Source: Microbacterium sp. CBA3102 (GTDB lineage Bacteria > Actinomycetota > Actinomycetes > Actinomycetales > Microbacteriaceae). Taken from it: a stretch of DNA of 64,000 bases. A model generated the notes under the pieces. That model did not search any database, was not told where the DNA came from, and worked only from the letters and a program-made list of their open reading frames with translations. The stretch spans positions 2,480,001-2,544,000 of the forward strand of contig NZ_CP042412.1 in the NCBI RefSeq assembly GCF_007954505.1. The letters run 5' to 3'. Made by a program: the position numbers and the translations under genes. This document shows, piece by piece, positions 18,015 through 26,468 of this stretch (position 1 is the stretch's first letter; every line of letters starts with the position of its first letter).

Positions 18015-18087
18015 TGCCCCCGACAGGAGTCGAACCTGCGACCTACGGTACCGGAAACCGGCGCTCTATCCACTGAGCTACGGAGGC
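18015..18087 (-). tRNA. tRNA-Arg (anticodon CCG)
   Basis: 73-nt tRNA read on the minus strand. The acceptor stem GCCTCCG pairs with CGGGGGC (one wobble), the D-arm GCTC/GAGC is intact, and the anticodon loop TTCCGGT places CCG at 34-36 with T33. The T-arm GCAGG-TTCGACT-CCTGT has loop bases TTCGA. The lowest anticodon-stem pair (27-43, C-T) is mismatched. The discriminator is A and CCA is not encoded. It reads CGG codons and lies next to argS, the enzyme that charges it. Confidence 0.95.
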
Positions 18088-18103
18088 GTACCGATCGACA
18101 ATA

Positions 18104-18919
18104 TCACTCGTCGGGGGTCGTCTCCGACCCGCCCGCCTCGGTGACCGGCGCGGCGCGCATCTCGTCGAGGGCGGCGCCGACCTTTTCGGCCAGGTAACGG
18201 TGTCCTTCGGTCGAAGGGTGCTTGCGTCCCAGATCGACGTCGATCACGTCGATATAGTTCTGTGCGGTGATCCAGCCCTGGGCGATGGGGGAGATGTACC
18301 ACCAGCCCCGTGCCGCGGCGAGCTCACCCAGATCCGTGTCGATGCGGGCGGTCGTCGAACCCACGGGGAGCTCGTGCGGTGCCGGGCCGAGCACGACGAT
18401 CGCGGCCTCCGGATACTTCGCAGCCATCGCGTCCCAGGCTGCGGCGACGGCCTCGCGGTAGCCTGCGACGCCCTGCTTCCGGTCGTTGATGGATCCCTGC
18501 ATGATCACGAGGTCGGGGGAGAGGGCGGGGTCGAGTGCGGCGATGCGCTCGCCGAAGGTCGGGCCGTCGAGACCCGGCTTGAGATATCCGCTCCCTCGGA
18601 CGCCGTTGACGATCGTCTGGCCGTCGATCAGGCTCGCGAGGACGTAGGCGTAGCCGAGCGCCGGTACCGTCGCCGCAGAGCCGTAGGTCCAGGAGTCGCC
18701 GAAGACCAGAACGGTCGGGTGCTCGGGCAGGGTGAGCGGAGCAGGGGCGAGCGCCTCGGACGCGGCGTCTGCACCCTCGATCGCGGCGCCCATCGGTGCC
18801 GCCGCGGGAAGGGGGATCCACGGTCGCCATACTCCGAGAACACCCGCAGTCACGGCGAGGAGGAGGGCGATGGCCACTCCTGCGCGGTGCAGTCGACGGC
18901 GCGGGACGGTGGCCTTCAT
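18104..18919 (-). CDS. SGNH/GDSL hydrolase, membrane-anchored or secreted
   Basis: 271-residue SGNH-fold hydrolase. A basic N-terminus and one hydrophobic segment (AGVAIALLLAVTAGVLGVW) indicate a signal anchor. Block I is VFGDSWTYG (catalytic Ser), block III QGSIND (Asn), block V KHPSTEGH (catalytic Asp/His region has H-P-S-T-E-G-H). Probably acts on acylated surface or extracellular glycans or lipids; substrate unknown. Start at 18919 chosen because a TACTCT hexamer lies exactly 6 nt upstream, the leaderless pattern of this genome. The gene is 16 bp upstream of tRNA-Arg on the same strand. Confidence 0.85.
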   Translation of the reverse strand: MKATVPRRRLHRAGVAIALLLAVTAGVLGVWRPWIPLPAAAPMGAAIEGADAASEALAPAPLTLPEHPTVLVFGDSWTYGSAATVPALGYAYVLASLIDGQTIVNGVRGSGYLKPGLDGPTFGERIAALDPALSPDLVIMQGSINDRKQGVAGYREAVAAAWDAMAAKYPEAAIVVLGPAPHELPVGSTTARIDTDLGELAAARGWWYISPIAQGWITAQNYIDVIDVDLGRKHPSTEGHRYLAEKVGAALDEMRAAPVTEAGGSETTPDE

Positions 18920-18925
18920 GGGACG

Positions 18926-18931
18926 AGAGTA
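18926..18931 (-). promoter_or_regulatory. -10 hexamer TACTCT, leaderless-type promoter of the SGNH gene
   Basis: TACTCT followed by exactly 6 nt and the ATG at 18919; no Shine-Dalgarno is present. Confidence 0.45.
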
Positions 18932-18996
18932 GATCACCGTGAGCGGATTGCGAATTCCGCACGTCCCGTGCCGTCGGATGCCGACGTGGCGCCCCG

Positions 18997-19002
18997 TAAA
19001 CT
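18997..19002 (+). promoter_or_regulatory. -10 hexamer TAAACT upstream of argS
   Basis: TAAACT 9 nt before the argS ATG. The transcript would start at or within a few bases of the start codon, although GAGAAGG in between could serve as a ribosome-binding site. Confidence 0.4.
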
Positions 19003-19011
19003 GAGAAGGCT

Positions 19012-20676
19012 ATGAACCCCGAATCGCTCGCCGCCGCCGTCCTTGCCGTCCTCGCACCCCTCGCCGAGGAACGACGTCCCGGTGAGCCTCTGGAACTCAC
19101 CGCCGCCGACATCGTGCTGGAGCGTCCGCGCAACCGCGACCACGGCGACTGGGCGACGAACATCGCCATGCGCCTCGCCAAGCCCTTCGGCACGAACCCG
19201 CGGGAGCTCGCCCAGCAGATCGCCGACGGTCTCGGTGGGGTCGAGGGGATCGCGAGCGCTGAGGTCGCTGGTCCGGGCTTCATCAACATCCGGCTCGATG
19301 CGGCCGCCGCCGGTGCCCTGGCGAAGGTCATCGTCGACGCGGGTTCCGCGTACGGCACGAACACGTCGCAGGAAGGCGTCAGCGTCAACGTGGAGTTCGT
19401 GTCGGCGAACCCGACAGGGCCGTTGCACATCGCGCACACGCGGTGGGCCGCGCTCGGCGACTCGATCGTCCGCCTCCTCCTCGCGAGCGGCGCGAATGCC
19501 GTCCGGGAGTACTACATCAACGATGCCGGCGCGCAGATGGAGCGCTTCGCCCTTTCGGTTCTCGCTGCGGCGAAGGGCGAGCCCACCCCCGAGGGCGGCT
19601 ATCCGGGGGAGTACATCACGACGCTTGCCGGTCGTGTTCTCGAATCGCGCCCGGATCTGCTCCAGCTGCCCGACGACGAGCAGTCAGAGGTGGCGCTCGA
19701 GCTCGCCTATGAATTCCAGCTCGCCGAGATCCGGTCCTCCCTCGGCCGCTTCAACGTGCCCTTCGACGTGTGGTTCTCCGAGCGCACGCTGCACGCGAAG
19801 GACGCATCGGGGTCGAGCCTGATCGATCAGGCCGTCGACCGTCTGCGCGAGCAGGGCCACGTCTTCGACGAGGACGGTGCGGTCTGGGTGCGCACCACCG
19901 ACTTCGGCGACGACAAGGACCGTGTCATCCGCCGTTCGAACGGCGAGTACACCTACTTCGCCGCCGATGCCGCGTACTACCTGAACAAGGGAGACCGCGG
20001 GTTCCAGAACAAGATCTACCTGCTCGGCGCCGACCACCACGGCTACGTGCACCGGCTCAAGGCCATTGCGGGAGCGGCGGGTGAGGATCCGGAGAAGAAC
20101 GTCGAGGTGCTGATCGGACAGATGGTGTCGATCAACGGTGCCCGCCTCAGCAAGCGCGCCGGCAACATCATCGAGATGGACGACCTGCTCGACTGGCTCG
20201 GCACCGACGCGCTCCGTTACTCCTTGGAGCGCTCGCCGGCGGACTCCCCGCTCGATCTCGATCCCGAGCTGCTGCAGAAGCGCACCAACGACAACCCGGT
20301 GTTCTACGTGCAGTACGCTCATGCCCGCACCCACAACGTCGCCCGCAACGCCGCCGACTCCGGCGTCGACCGCTCTGAGTTCGCCCCGGAGACCCTCACG
20401 CACGAATCCGAGGCCGCCCTTCTCGGGGCTCTGCAGGAGTTCCCGCGCATCGTCGCGTTCGCCGCCCAGGTGCGTGAGCCCCACCGTGTCGCGCGGTACC
20501 TCGAGGAGCTCGCGGGGCTGTACCACCGCTGGTACGACAACTGCCGCGTCATCCCTCAGGGCGATGACCCGATCGAGACGGTCCACCGCACCCGCCTGTG
20601 GCTGAACGATGCCGCCGGTCAGGTGTTCCGCAACGGCCTCGACCTCCTCGGGGTCAGCGCACCCGAGCGCATGTGA
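19012..20676 (+). CDS. argS: arginyl-tRNA synthetase
   Basis: 554-residue class I synthetase that charges tRNA-Arg. HIGH-type motif HIAH in the region NPTGPLHIAHTRW (near residue 139), KMSKS-type region GARLSKRAGN (near 380), an N-terminal additional domain and an all-helical C-terminal anticodon domain ending in GVSAPERM (usual ending VSAPERM). Length is normal. Opens the conserved argS-lysA-hom gene order, although here lysA is 4.3 kb further on. Confidence 0.98.
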   Translation: MNPESLAAAVLAVLAPLAEERRPGEPLELTAADIVLERPRNRDHGDWATNIAMRLAKPFGTNPRELAQQIADGLGGVEGIASAEVAGPGFINIRLDAAAAGALAKVIVDAGSAYGTNTSQEGVSVNVEFVSANPTGPLHIAHTRWAALGDSIVRLLLASGANAVREYYINDAGAQMERFALSVLAAAKGEPTPEGGYPGEYITTLAGRVLESRPDLLQLPDDEQSEVALELAYEFQLAEIRSSLGRFNVPFDVWFSERTLHAKDASGSSLIDQAVDRLREQGHVFDEDGAVWVRTTDFGDDKDRVIRRSNGEYTYFAADAAYYLNKGDRGFQNKIYLLGADHHGYVHRLKAIAGAAGEDPEKNVEVLIGQMVSINGARLSKRAGNIIEMDDLLDWLGTDALRYSLERSPADSPLDLDPELLQKRTNDNPVFYVQYAHARTHNVARNAADSGVDRSEFAPETLTHESEAALLGALQEFPRIVAFAAQVREPHRVARYLEELAGLYHRWYDNCRVIPQGDDPIETVHRTRLWLNDAAGQVFRNGLDLLGVSAPERM

Positions 20677-20686
20677 TGGTCGCGTC

Positions 20687-21532
20687 ATGAGCGACGACAA
20701 CCACACCCTCCCGTATCCGGAGGCCGGTGCCGAGCATCCGACGCTCGTGATCCCCGGTTCTTCGCCTGAGCAGTCACCCGAGGGCGCGACCCGGAGACGT
20801 CGCTGGCCCTGGGTGCTGCTGGTCGTGGTGATCGTTCTGGCAGCGCTCGTCGTCGCCGCCGAGTTCGTGGCGCGCGCCGTGCTGCCGGGCATCGTGCGGT
20901 CGATCGTCGTGGAGCAGCTCGATCTGCCCGCCGATCAGCAGCTCGATGTCGAGACGCGGGGCCTGGTGCTTCCGCAACTCATCGGCGGAAACCTGGAGTC
21001 CCTGCGTCTGTCGACCGATTCGGTCACCCTCGAAGGCATCACGGGTGCGGCGGAGGTCACGGCGACCGACGTCCCGCTGCGCGGCGGTGAGCTCGGCGGC
21101 GCCTCCGGGACGATCCGCATCGATCAGGGGCAGTTCACCTCCCTGCTCGCCGGCACAGACCTTCCCATCGAATCCGTCGAGCTCGAGGCTCCGAACGCCA
21201 CCGTGAGCGGATCGATCACCGTGTTCGGCGCGTCCGTGCCGCTCTCCTTGACCGTCACCCCCGGAGTCGTCGACGGCGACCTCGAACTCACACCGGTGGC
21301 CGCCAGCATCGGCGGGCTCGACATCGACCTCGATCAGGTCGGTTCGACGCTCGGCTCGCTCGGTCAGGAGGTCACGAAACCGCAGCGGGTGTGCATCGCC
21401 GATCAACTCCCCGCCGGACTCACCCTCACCGGGCTCGAGATCGTCGATGGCGCGGCGGTGATCGACGTCGACGTCGACGGAGCGATCGTCACGGACACGT
21501 CGTTGCAGGACAAGGGCGTCTGCCCGAGCTGA
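20687..21532 (+). CDS. LmeA-like DUF2993 phospholipid-binding protein
   Basis: 281-residue protein with a single N-terminal membrane anchor (WPWVLLVVVIVLAALVVAAEFVARAVLP, residues about 38-65) and a DUF2993 domain facing the periplasm. In mycobacteria the relative LmeA binds phosphatidylinositides and supports lipomannan elongation and cell-envelope integrity. ATG at 20687, 10 bp after the argS stop codon, so probably cotranscribed with argS. The extracellular part has repeated strand-like segments (ELGGASGTIRIDQGQF, IGGLDIDLDQVGSTL). Confidence 0.82.
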   Translation: MSDDNHTLPYPEAGAEHPTLVIPGSSPEQSPEGATRRRRWPWVLLVVVIVLAALVVAAEFVARAVLPGIVRSIVVEQLDLPADQQLDVETRGLVLPQLIGGNLESLRLSTDSVTLEGITGAAEVTATDVPLRGGELGGASGTIRIDQGQFTSLLAGTDLPIESVELEAPNATVSGSITVFGASVPLSLTVTPGVVDGDLELTPVAASIGGLDIDLDQVGSTLGSLGQEVTKPQRVCIADQLPAGLTLTGLEIVDGAAVIDVDVDGAIVTDTSLQDKGVCPS

Positions 21533-21542
21533 GGGAGCGTCG

Positions 21543-22295
21543 CTAGGGGCGTTCAGCGGTGTCGGCGAGCCAGTCCTCGATCCGCTGTGCCAGCCAGGCC
21601 GGACGTTGCAGCGGTATGCCGTGGCCGCATCCGTCCACGACCTGGAGCGTGCTCTGTGGGAGGGCCGCGTCGAGTGCGGCGGCAGAGCGTTTCATGAGTG
21701 CTTTCTCCGCGGCGCCGACCAGGATCAACGCGTCGCCGGGAAAGGCTCCCCACGCCGTGGGGGGAACGAACCGGAGATTCTCTTCGACGGAGCGCAGGAG
21801 GGTCTCTCGGGATATGCCTGCGGAGGTCCGGATGTACTCGGGGAGGAGTTCATCGGGGATGTACAGCTGACGCGCTTGCAGCTTCGCGAACCACCTCTGC
21901 CGCGCGAGCCACGACAGGGCGCCGAGCATCGCGAGCGTCGCGGCGGTGCCTCGCATCGGCGTGGCCTGCGCGCTGATGACGACCACGCGGTCCACGAGGT
22001 CGGGCCGTTCCGCGGCGAGTCGGACGGCCAGTTGTGCGCCGAGCGAGAACCCGACGACCGTCGCAGAACCTCCTTCCTCCTCGAGGAGTTGCGCGAGTGC
22101 GGCGGTGGTCTCTGCGTGCGACACATACGGATCGGCCGCATTGCGACCATGGCCCGGGAGGTCCGGAACGAGGAGGCGATGCTCCGCGGTGAGGTGGGAA
22201 CGCAGCGGATCCCACATCCATCCGGCCACGCCCCCGCCGTGGAGGAGCAGCACTGGGCCGTCGTGGGCCGGAGCGGAGGATTCCCGTTGCATCAT
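21543..22295 (-). CDS. alpha/beta hydrolase
   Basis: 250-residue alpha/beta hydrolase: oxyanion region LLLHGGGVAGWMW, nucleophile elbow VVGFSLGAQLAVRLA (Ser near residue 105), and the catalytic His in VVDGCGHGIPLQRP. Start at 22295 (ATGA overlap with the stop codon of the TetR gene); an open frame reaches 22487 but would run through that gene. Last gene of the hydrolase-TetR-hydrolase operon. Substrate unknown; both enzymes belong to the broad esterase or epoxide/haloalkane-type lineage. Confidence 0.87.
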   Translation of the reverse strand: MMQRESSAPAHDGPVLLLHGGGVAGWMWDPLRSHLTAEHRLLVPDLPGHGRNAADPYVSHAETTAALAQLLEEEGGSATVVGFSLGAQLAVRLAAERPDLVDRVVVISAQATPMRGTAATLAMLGALSWLARQRWFAKLQARQLYIPDELLPEYIRTSAGISRETLLRSVEENLRFVPPTAWGAFPGDALILVGAAEKALMKRSAAALDAALPQSTLQVVDGCGHGIPLQRPAWLAQRIEDWLADTAERP

Positions 22296-22876
22296 CGCTC
22301 CGTTTCGAAGGTCGCGGCCATCCGGCCGATGGTGTCGATCGTGTCCTCCAGCACGGACCGATCGAGCGGGCCGAGCAGACGCGCCGCAGAGAGGAGCCCG
22401 ATCGTCGTGCTCGACAGGGCCAGGGCGAGCGAGCGGGGATCGACGTCGGCGATGATGAGGTGGCGATCCTGCAGTTCCCGGAACCACTCGACCACTCGGT
22501 GATGGCGTGTCCGGTAGCGGTCGTCGGTCACCTCCATCACGTGGGAGCCGAGCACGCCCCGGTCATCCAGGAAGGCCGCAGTCATCAGCGGATCATCCAG
22601 CAGTGCTCGCGCAGTCGCCCGGCAGGCATCGCCGAGACGAGGGTGGTCTCCCAGTTCGCGGCGGACGCGATCGGCCATGCGCCTGTTCCCTCGCAGGAGC
22701 AGGGCATCGAGGACATCACGTTTGCCGGCGAACTCCAGATACACGGCGCCCTTGCCGATGCCTGCGCGTGCGGCGACGGACGCGACACTCATATGGTCGA
22801 AGCCCTGAGCGAGCACGAGCTCTTCTGCGGCATCGAGGATGCGTTCTCTCCGGTCAGGGACGCGCGGTCGCGGCAT
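22292..22876 (-). CDS. TetR/AcrR family transcriptional regulator
   Basis: 194 residues. N-terminal TetR helix-turn-helix (RERILDAAEELVLAQGFDHMSVASVAARAGIGKGAVYLEF in pieces: ILDAAEELVLAQGF, then AARAGIGKGAVYLEF) and an all-helical ligand domain. Its start overlaps the upstream hydrolase gene by 23 bp and its stop overlaps the downstream hydrolase gene by 4 bp, so the three genes are one translationally coupled operon. The perfect 11-bp inverted repeat over the operon promoter at 23767-23800 is its likely operator, which implies autorepression. Confidence 0.92.
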   Translation of the reverse strand: MPRPRVPDRRERILDAAEELVLAQGFDHMSVASVAARAGIGKGAVYLEFAGKRDVLDALLLRGNRRMADRVRRELGDHPRLGDACRATARALLDDPLMTAAFLDDRGVLGSHVMEVTDDRYRTRHHRVVEWFRELQDRHLIIADVDPRSLALALSSTTIGLLSAARLLGPLDRSVLEDTIDTIGRMAATFETER

Positions 22877-23756
22877 CGTCGCTCCTTCGCAGGTGTTCGA
22901 TCATCGCGGGGATCACGAGATCGGGCCGGTCGCGCTGGACCCAGTGCCCGGCTTCGGGGACCGTGAGCAGGGCTGCATCCGGCAGCAGCTCAGAGGCCTT
23001 CTCGATGCGTGCGAGCGGAACGCCCGAGTCCCGGGTTCCGTGCACGAACAGCGTCGGGGTGCGGATCGACGGCAGCCGTTCCGTGTAGACCGTGCGCAAC
23101 CGATTCCACTGCACTTGGTCGCGCTGCCACTGACCGAAGGTCGCCAAGCCTGTTCCGTTCGCCGCTTCGACGGCCACGGCGTCCACGAGTTCCGGTGTGC
23201 GCGCACGCGGATCGCGGACCAGGTCGCGCAGACCGCGCTCCATCGCCGAGGCGTTGCGCGCGTACGAGCGGGTCATCGCAGCCAGCAGGCCCGAGCGCAG
23301 GAGGAGGAAGGAGGCCAGATGGGTCACCCGACCGAGCGGGCCGTCGGCGAGGCGGGGCATCACTCCGTAGCATCCGAGGAGGACAGCGGTGCGCGCCCCG
23401 GCGGGGCGGTCGAACAGATGCCCGATCGTCATCCCGCCGCCGAGGGAGAGTCCGGCGATCGCGTAGTCGCTCAGCTCGAGGGCGTCGACGAGTTCGCCGA
23501 CGTGGCGGACGAGGTTCTCCTGCGTGAGGGTCCACGCGGCGCTCGGGCTCTGTCCGAAGCCGGGATGATCAGGCGCGAAGACGCGGTGTCCGGCGTCGGC
23601 GAGGGCGGGGCCGACCTCGCCCCAGGAGAGAGCGGCACTGTCGGCACCTCCACCGTGCAACAGCAGCACGGGCGGCCCGGACTCCGTCGACGGCCGCCAC
23701 TCCAGCGCGGAGACCGTGGCGTGGGGAAGGTCGATCCGCCGTCGTCGAGCGTGCAT
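22854..23756 (-). CDS. alpha/beta hydrolase
   Basis: 300-residue alpha/beta hydrolase with oxyanion region LLLHGGGADSAALSW, nucleophile elbow AIAGLSLGGGMTIGHL (Ser near residue 108), the acid in TPTLFVHGTRDSGVPL and catalytic His in VPEAGHWVQRDRP. First gene of the operon, with a GAGGAAG ribosome-binding site, only 10 bp downstream of the TetR operator. The pair of hydrolases around a TetR regulator suggests detoxification or use of an ester- or ketone-like compound that is also the inducer (inference). Confidence 0.88.
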   Translation of the reverse strand: MHARRRRIDLPHATVSALEWRPSTESGPPVLLLHGGGADSAALSWGEVGPALADAGHRVFAPDHPGFGQSPSAAWTLTQENLVRHVGELVDALELSDYAIAGLSLGGGMTIGHLFDRPAGARTAVLLGCYGVMPRLADGPLGRVTHLASFLLLRSGLLAAMTRSYARNASAMERGLRDLVRDPRARTPELVDAVAVEAANGTGLATFGQWQRDQVQWNRLRTVYTERLPSIRTPTLFVHGTRDSGVPLARIEKASELLPDAALLTVPEAGHWVQRDRPDLVIPAMIEHLRRSDDAATARP

Positions 23757-23766
23757 GGCTTCCTCT

Positions 23767-23800
23767 CGTTGTGACCAGTATAGGCGGAATGGTCACAACG
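23767..23800 (-). promoter_or_regulatory. TetR operator overlapping a -10 element
   Basis: Perfect 11-bp inverted repeat CGTTGTGACCA ... TGGTCACAACG with a 12-bp spacer. On the minus strand the spacer carries TATACT (complement of 23777-23782), an excellent -10 hexamer for the hydrolase gene that starts 10 bp further on. A bound repressor would block this promoter. Confidence 0.8.
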
Positions 23801-23832
23801 GAGCCGTGGTGATGTAGCGGGGCGCGGTGACG

Positions 23833-24879
23833 CTAGGACGACGTGTCCGCTGCTACGGCCTCCTGCGCGGCCCGCAGCTCCGCCGTCGCAATCCGCACGT
23901 CGACCTCGGCCCGCTGCAGACGCCGCTGAGGGAAGGTGGTCGCGGCATAACGTGCGTGCACGCGGTCCGAGGCCTCTTCCTCGGCCGTGACGATGTACGC
24001 GCAGGCGAACAGCATCACCTGCGCGGAGAAGTTCAACCAGATGAGCAGCGCGAGCAGCGTGGCGAAGGAGGCGAGGAGCGGGTTGCTCGTCGCGCCGCCC
24101 ACGAACAGGCCGGACAGCTCCTGCAGGACCAGGAGGCCGAAGGCGCCGAGCAGCGCGCCGGGCCACAGGGAGCGCGCGGCCGGGCGCACTCCCGAGAGCA
24201 CGCGGAAGACGCCGATGATGAGTGCGGTGTCGAGAGCGAACACGACCAGGAGTGAGAGCAGACGCACGCCCCACGTCACCGCAGGGGAATCGGACGGGAG
24301 GCCCAGGATGTCGGCGATCCACGTCACGCCGAGCTGACCGACGAACGTGAGTCCTGCCGAGACGACGAACGCCAGACCGATGCCGAGCGCGAGAGCGAGA
24401 TTGCGCAGGATGACCCAGATCCACAGGATGTCGTCCTGCAGGGTGCCGGCGAGGACCCGCACCGCCGTGCGCAACGAGCCGATGGCGCTCAGCGCGGCGC
24501 CCACCAGGGCGATCAGGGAGATGATGCCGGCGATGGAGAAGGATGCGGGCGCCCGGAGGGCGTCCGGATCGATCACCCCTTCCTCTCCGATCAGTCCCGG
24601 CACGGCCGCCTCGACGGCATCGATGATCGCCTGCAACGCTGCCGGATTCCCCGCGAGCCAGAGCGCGGCGATCGAGAAGCCGAGCAGTACGCCGGCGAAG
24701 ACGCTGAACAACGCGCGGTAGGTGACGCTGTCGGCGAGCATCGGCCCGCGTCGCTCGCTGTACAGCAATGCCGCGCGCACCGGGCGCCGTGCCAGAGCCC
24801 ACGCGATGAGCGGGCCCGTGATGCGCGCGACCAGTCCGGGGCGCGCGGGGGAGTCTGTCGGTGTTTCGGTGTTCGCCAC
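23833..24879 (-). CDS. YihY/virulence factor BrkB family membrane protein
   Basis: 348-residue inner-membrane protein of the YihY/BrkB family with six helices; conserved opening ADSVTYRALFSVFAGVLLGF and the region LWPGALLGAFGLLVLQELSG. The cytoplasmic C-terminus is charged. Function of the family is unsettled (once misannotated as RNase BN). GTG start with TAGGGT exactly 6 nt upstream and no Shine-Dalgarno, hence probably leaderless. Divergent from lysA. Confidence 0.9.
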   Translation of the reverse strand: MANTETPTDSPARPGLVARITGPLIAWALARRPVRAALLYSERRGPMLADSVTYRALFSVFAGVLLGFSIAALWLAGNPAALQAIIDAVEAAVPGLIGEEGVIDPDALRAPASFSIAGIISLIALVGAALSAIGSLRTAVRVLAGTLQDDILWIWVILRNLALALGIGLAFVVSAGLTFVGQLGVTWIADILGLPSDSPAVTWGVRLLSLLVVFALDTALIIGVFRVLSGVRPAARSLWPGALLGAFGLLVLQELSGLFVGGATSNPLLASFATLLALLIWLNFSAQVMLFACAYIVTAEEEASDRVHARYAATTFPQRRLQRAEVDVRIATAELRAAQEAVAADTSS

Positions 24880-24885
24880 GTCCCC

Positions 24886-24891
24886 ACCCTA
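24886..24891 (-). promoter_or_regulatory. -10 hexamer TAGGGT, leaderless-type promoter of the YihY gene
   Basis: TAGGGT followed by 6 nt (GGGGAC) and the GTG start codon at 24879. Confidence 0.5.
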
Positions 24892-25028
24892 GGAGCCGTG
24901 AACTGCTCATCACAGGGGGCTTGACGTCGAGCGTCACTCTGACCAGGGTGGCGGGGCCGGTGCCCTAGAATCGGGACAACCTCGATGTGCGCCCGCTCGC
25001 CCGAGATCCTTCCCACGATTGGTGATCA

Positions 25029-26447
25029 GTGCTTCCCCCTGCCGATTCGCTCGCTCCGGAATGGCTCGTCGTCCCCGACGACGCGAACGATCTCGCCGAC
25101 GGCGTCTGGCCCGAGTCCGCCGTGCGCGACGACGACGGCGCGCTCCTCATCGCCGGCGTCAGCGCCCCCTCGCTCACCCGTACCTACGGCTCGCCGCTGC
25201 TGGTCCTGGACGAGGATGAGGTGCGGGGTCGTGCCCGACGGTTCCGTGTCGCGTTCGATCGTGCAGCGGCCGAGCACGGGACGACGGCGCAGGTCTACTA
25301 CGCAGGCAAGGCGTTCCTGTGCACGACCGTGGCGCGCTGGGTTGTCGACGAGGGGCTCCGCATCGACGTCTGCACCGGAGGGGAGCTCGCGGTCGCGCTC
25401 GCTGCCGGTGTCGCCCCGGCGTCCCTCGGTTTCCACGGCAACAACAAGTCGGTCGCCGAGCTGGAGCGTGCGGTCGAGGTCGGAGTCGGCACGATCATCG
25501 TGGACAGCGCGATCGAGATCGAGCGGCTCGCGGCCATCACCGCCCGCACCGGCGCCACGCAACGGGTACTGGTGCGTGTGATCAGCGGTGTGCACGCCGA
25601 GACGCACGACTTCCTCGCCACGGCCCACGAGGATCAGAAGTTCGGCTTCCCGCTGCCGGACGCCGAGCACGCCGTCGCCCGGATCCGGGAGATTCCCGGG
25701 CTGGTGTTCGCGGGCCTGCACTGTCACATCGGCTCACAGATCTTCGGCGTCGCAGGATTCCGCGAGTCGGCGTCGCGCGTGCTCGACCTGCATGCCACCC
25801 TGCTCCAGGACGGCCCGGTGCCGCAGCTCAACCTCGGCGGCGGCTTCGGCATCGCCTACACGCGCGTGGACGACCCGACGCCGATCGAGGACCTCGCCGG
25901 TGAGATCGTCGACGCGGTGGCGGAGGGGTGTGCCGCGCGCGGAATCCCGATGCCTGCCCTGTCGTTCGAGCCGGGCCGCGCGATCGTCGGTACCGCCGGC
26001 GTCACCATCTACGAGGTCGGCACCACCAAGGACGTGACGGTGGAGTCGGGTGCCGTGCGCCGCTACGTCAGCGTCGATGGCGGAATGAGTGACAACGCGC
26101 GCCCCGCTCTGTACGGAGCGCAGTTCTCTGCACGCCTTGCTTCGCGCGTCGGTGCGGGCGAGCCCCGCCTCAGCCGGGTCGTGGGCAAGCACTGCGAATC
26201 GGGCGACATCGTGGTCGATCACGAGTATCTGCCCGACGATCTCGTGCCCGGAGACCTCTTGGCGGTACCGGCGACCGGCGCGTACTGCGTGTCGCTGGCC
26301 AGCAACTACAACCACGTTCCGCGTCCGCCGGTCGTCGCCGTGCGCGAAGGCCGGTCGACGGTCATCGTCCGTGGCGAGACCCTCGTCGATGTGCTGGCCC
26401 GTGACATGGGCATCGACGGGGCGCCGGCCGCCGATCGAGACAAATGA
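25029..26447 (+). CDS. lysA: diaminopimelate decarboxylase
   Basis: 472-residue PLP enzyme that converts meso-diaminopimelate to L-lysine. PLP-lysine in VYYAGKAFLC (near residue 94), His in HGNNKS, glycine-rich phosphate site LGGGFGIAY, EPGRAIVG, and the active-site Cys region GKHCESGD. Fold-type III barrel plus C-terminal beta domain. GTG start at 25029 without a strong ribosome-binding site. Heads the lysA-hom-thrB unit; hom begins 21 bp after its stop codon. A -35-like TTGACG and a TAGAAT hexamer occur upstream but not at promoter spacing. Confidence 0.97.
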   Translation: MLPPADSLAPEWLVVPDDANDLADGVWPESAVRDDDGALLIAGVSAPSLTRTYGSPLLVLDEDEVRGRARRFRVAFDRAAAEHGTTAQVYYAGKAFLCTTVARWVVDEGLRIDVCTGGELAVALAAGVAPASLGFHGNNKSVAELERAVEVGVGTIIVDSAIEIERLAAITARTGATQRVLVRVISGVHAETHDFLATAHEDQKFGFPLPDAEHAVARIREIPGLVFAGLHCHIGSQIFGVAGFRESASRVLDLHATLLQDGPVPQLNLGGGFGIAYTRVDDPTPIEDLAGEIVDAVAEGCAARGIPMPALSFEPGRAIVGTAGVTIYEVGTTKDVTVESGAVRRYVSVDGGMSDNARPALYGAQFSARLASRVGAGEPRLSRVVGKHCESGDIVVDHEYLPDDLVPGDLLAVPATGAYCVSLASNYNHVPRPPVVAVREGRSTVIVRGETLVDVLARDMGIDGAPAADRDK

Positions 26448-26468
26448 CCCACCTCCGAAGGAGTAACC

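Noticed and set aside
24921..24971. lysA promoter from TTGACG (24921) and TAGAAT (24966)
   Set aside because: Spacing of about 39 bp between the hexamers is far too long for a sigma-70 promoter; either may be used with another unseen partner.
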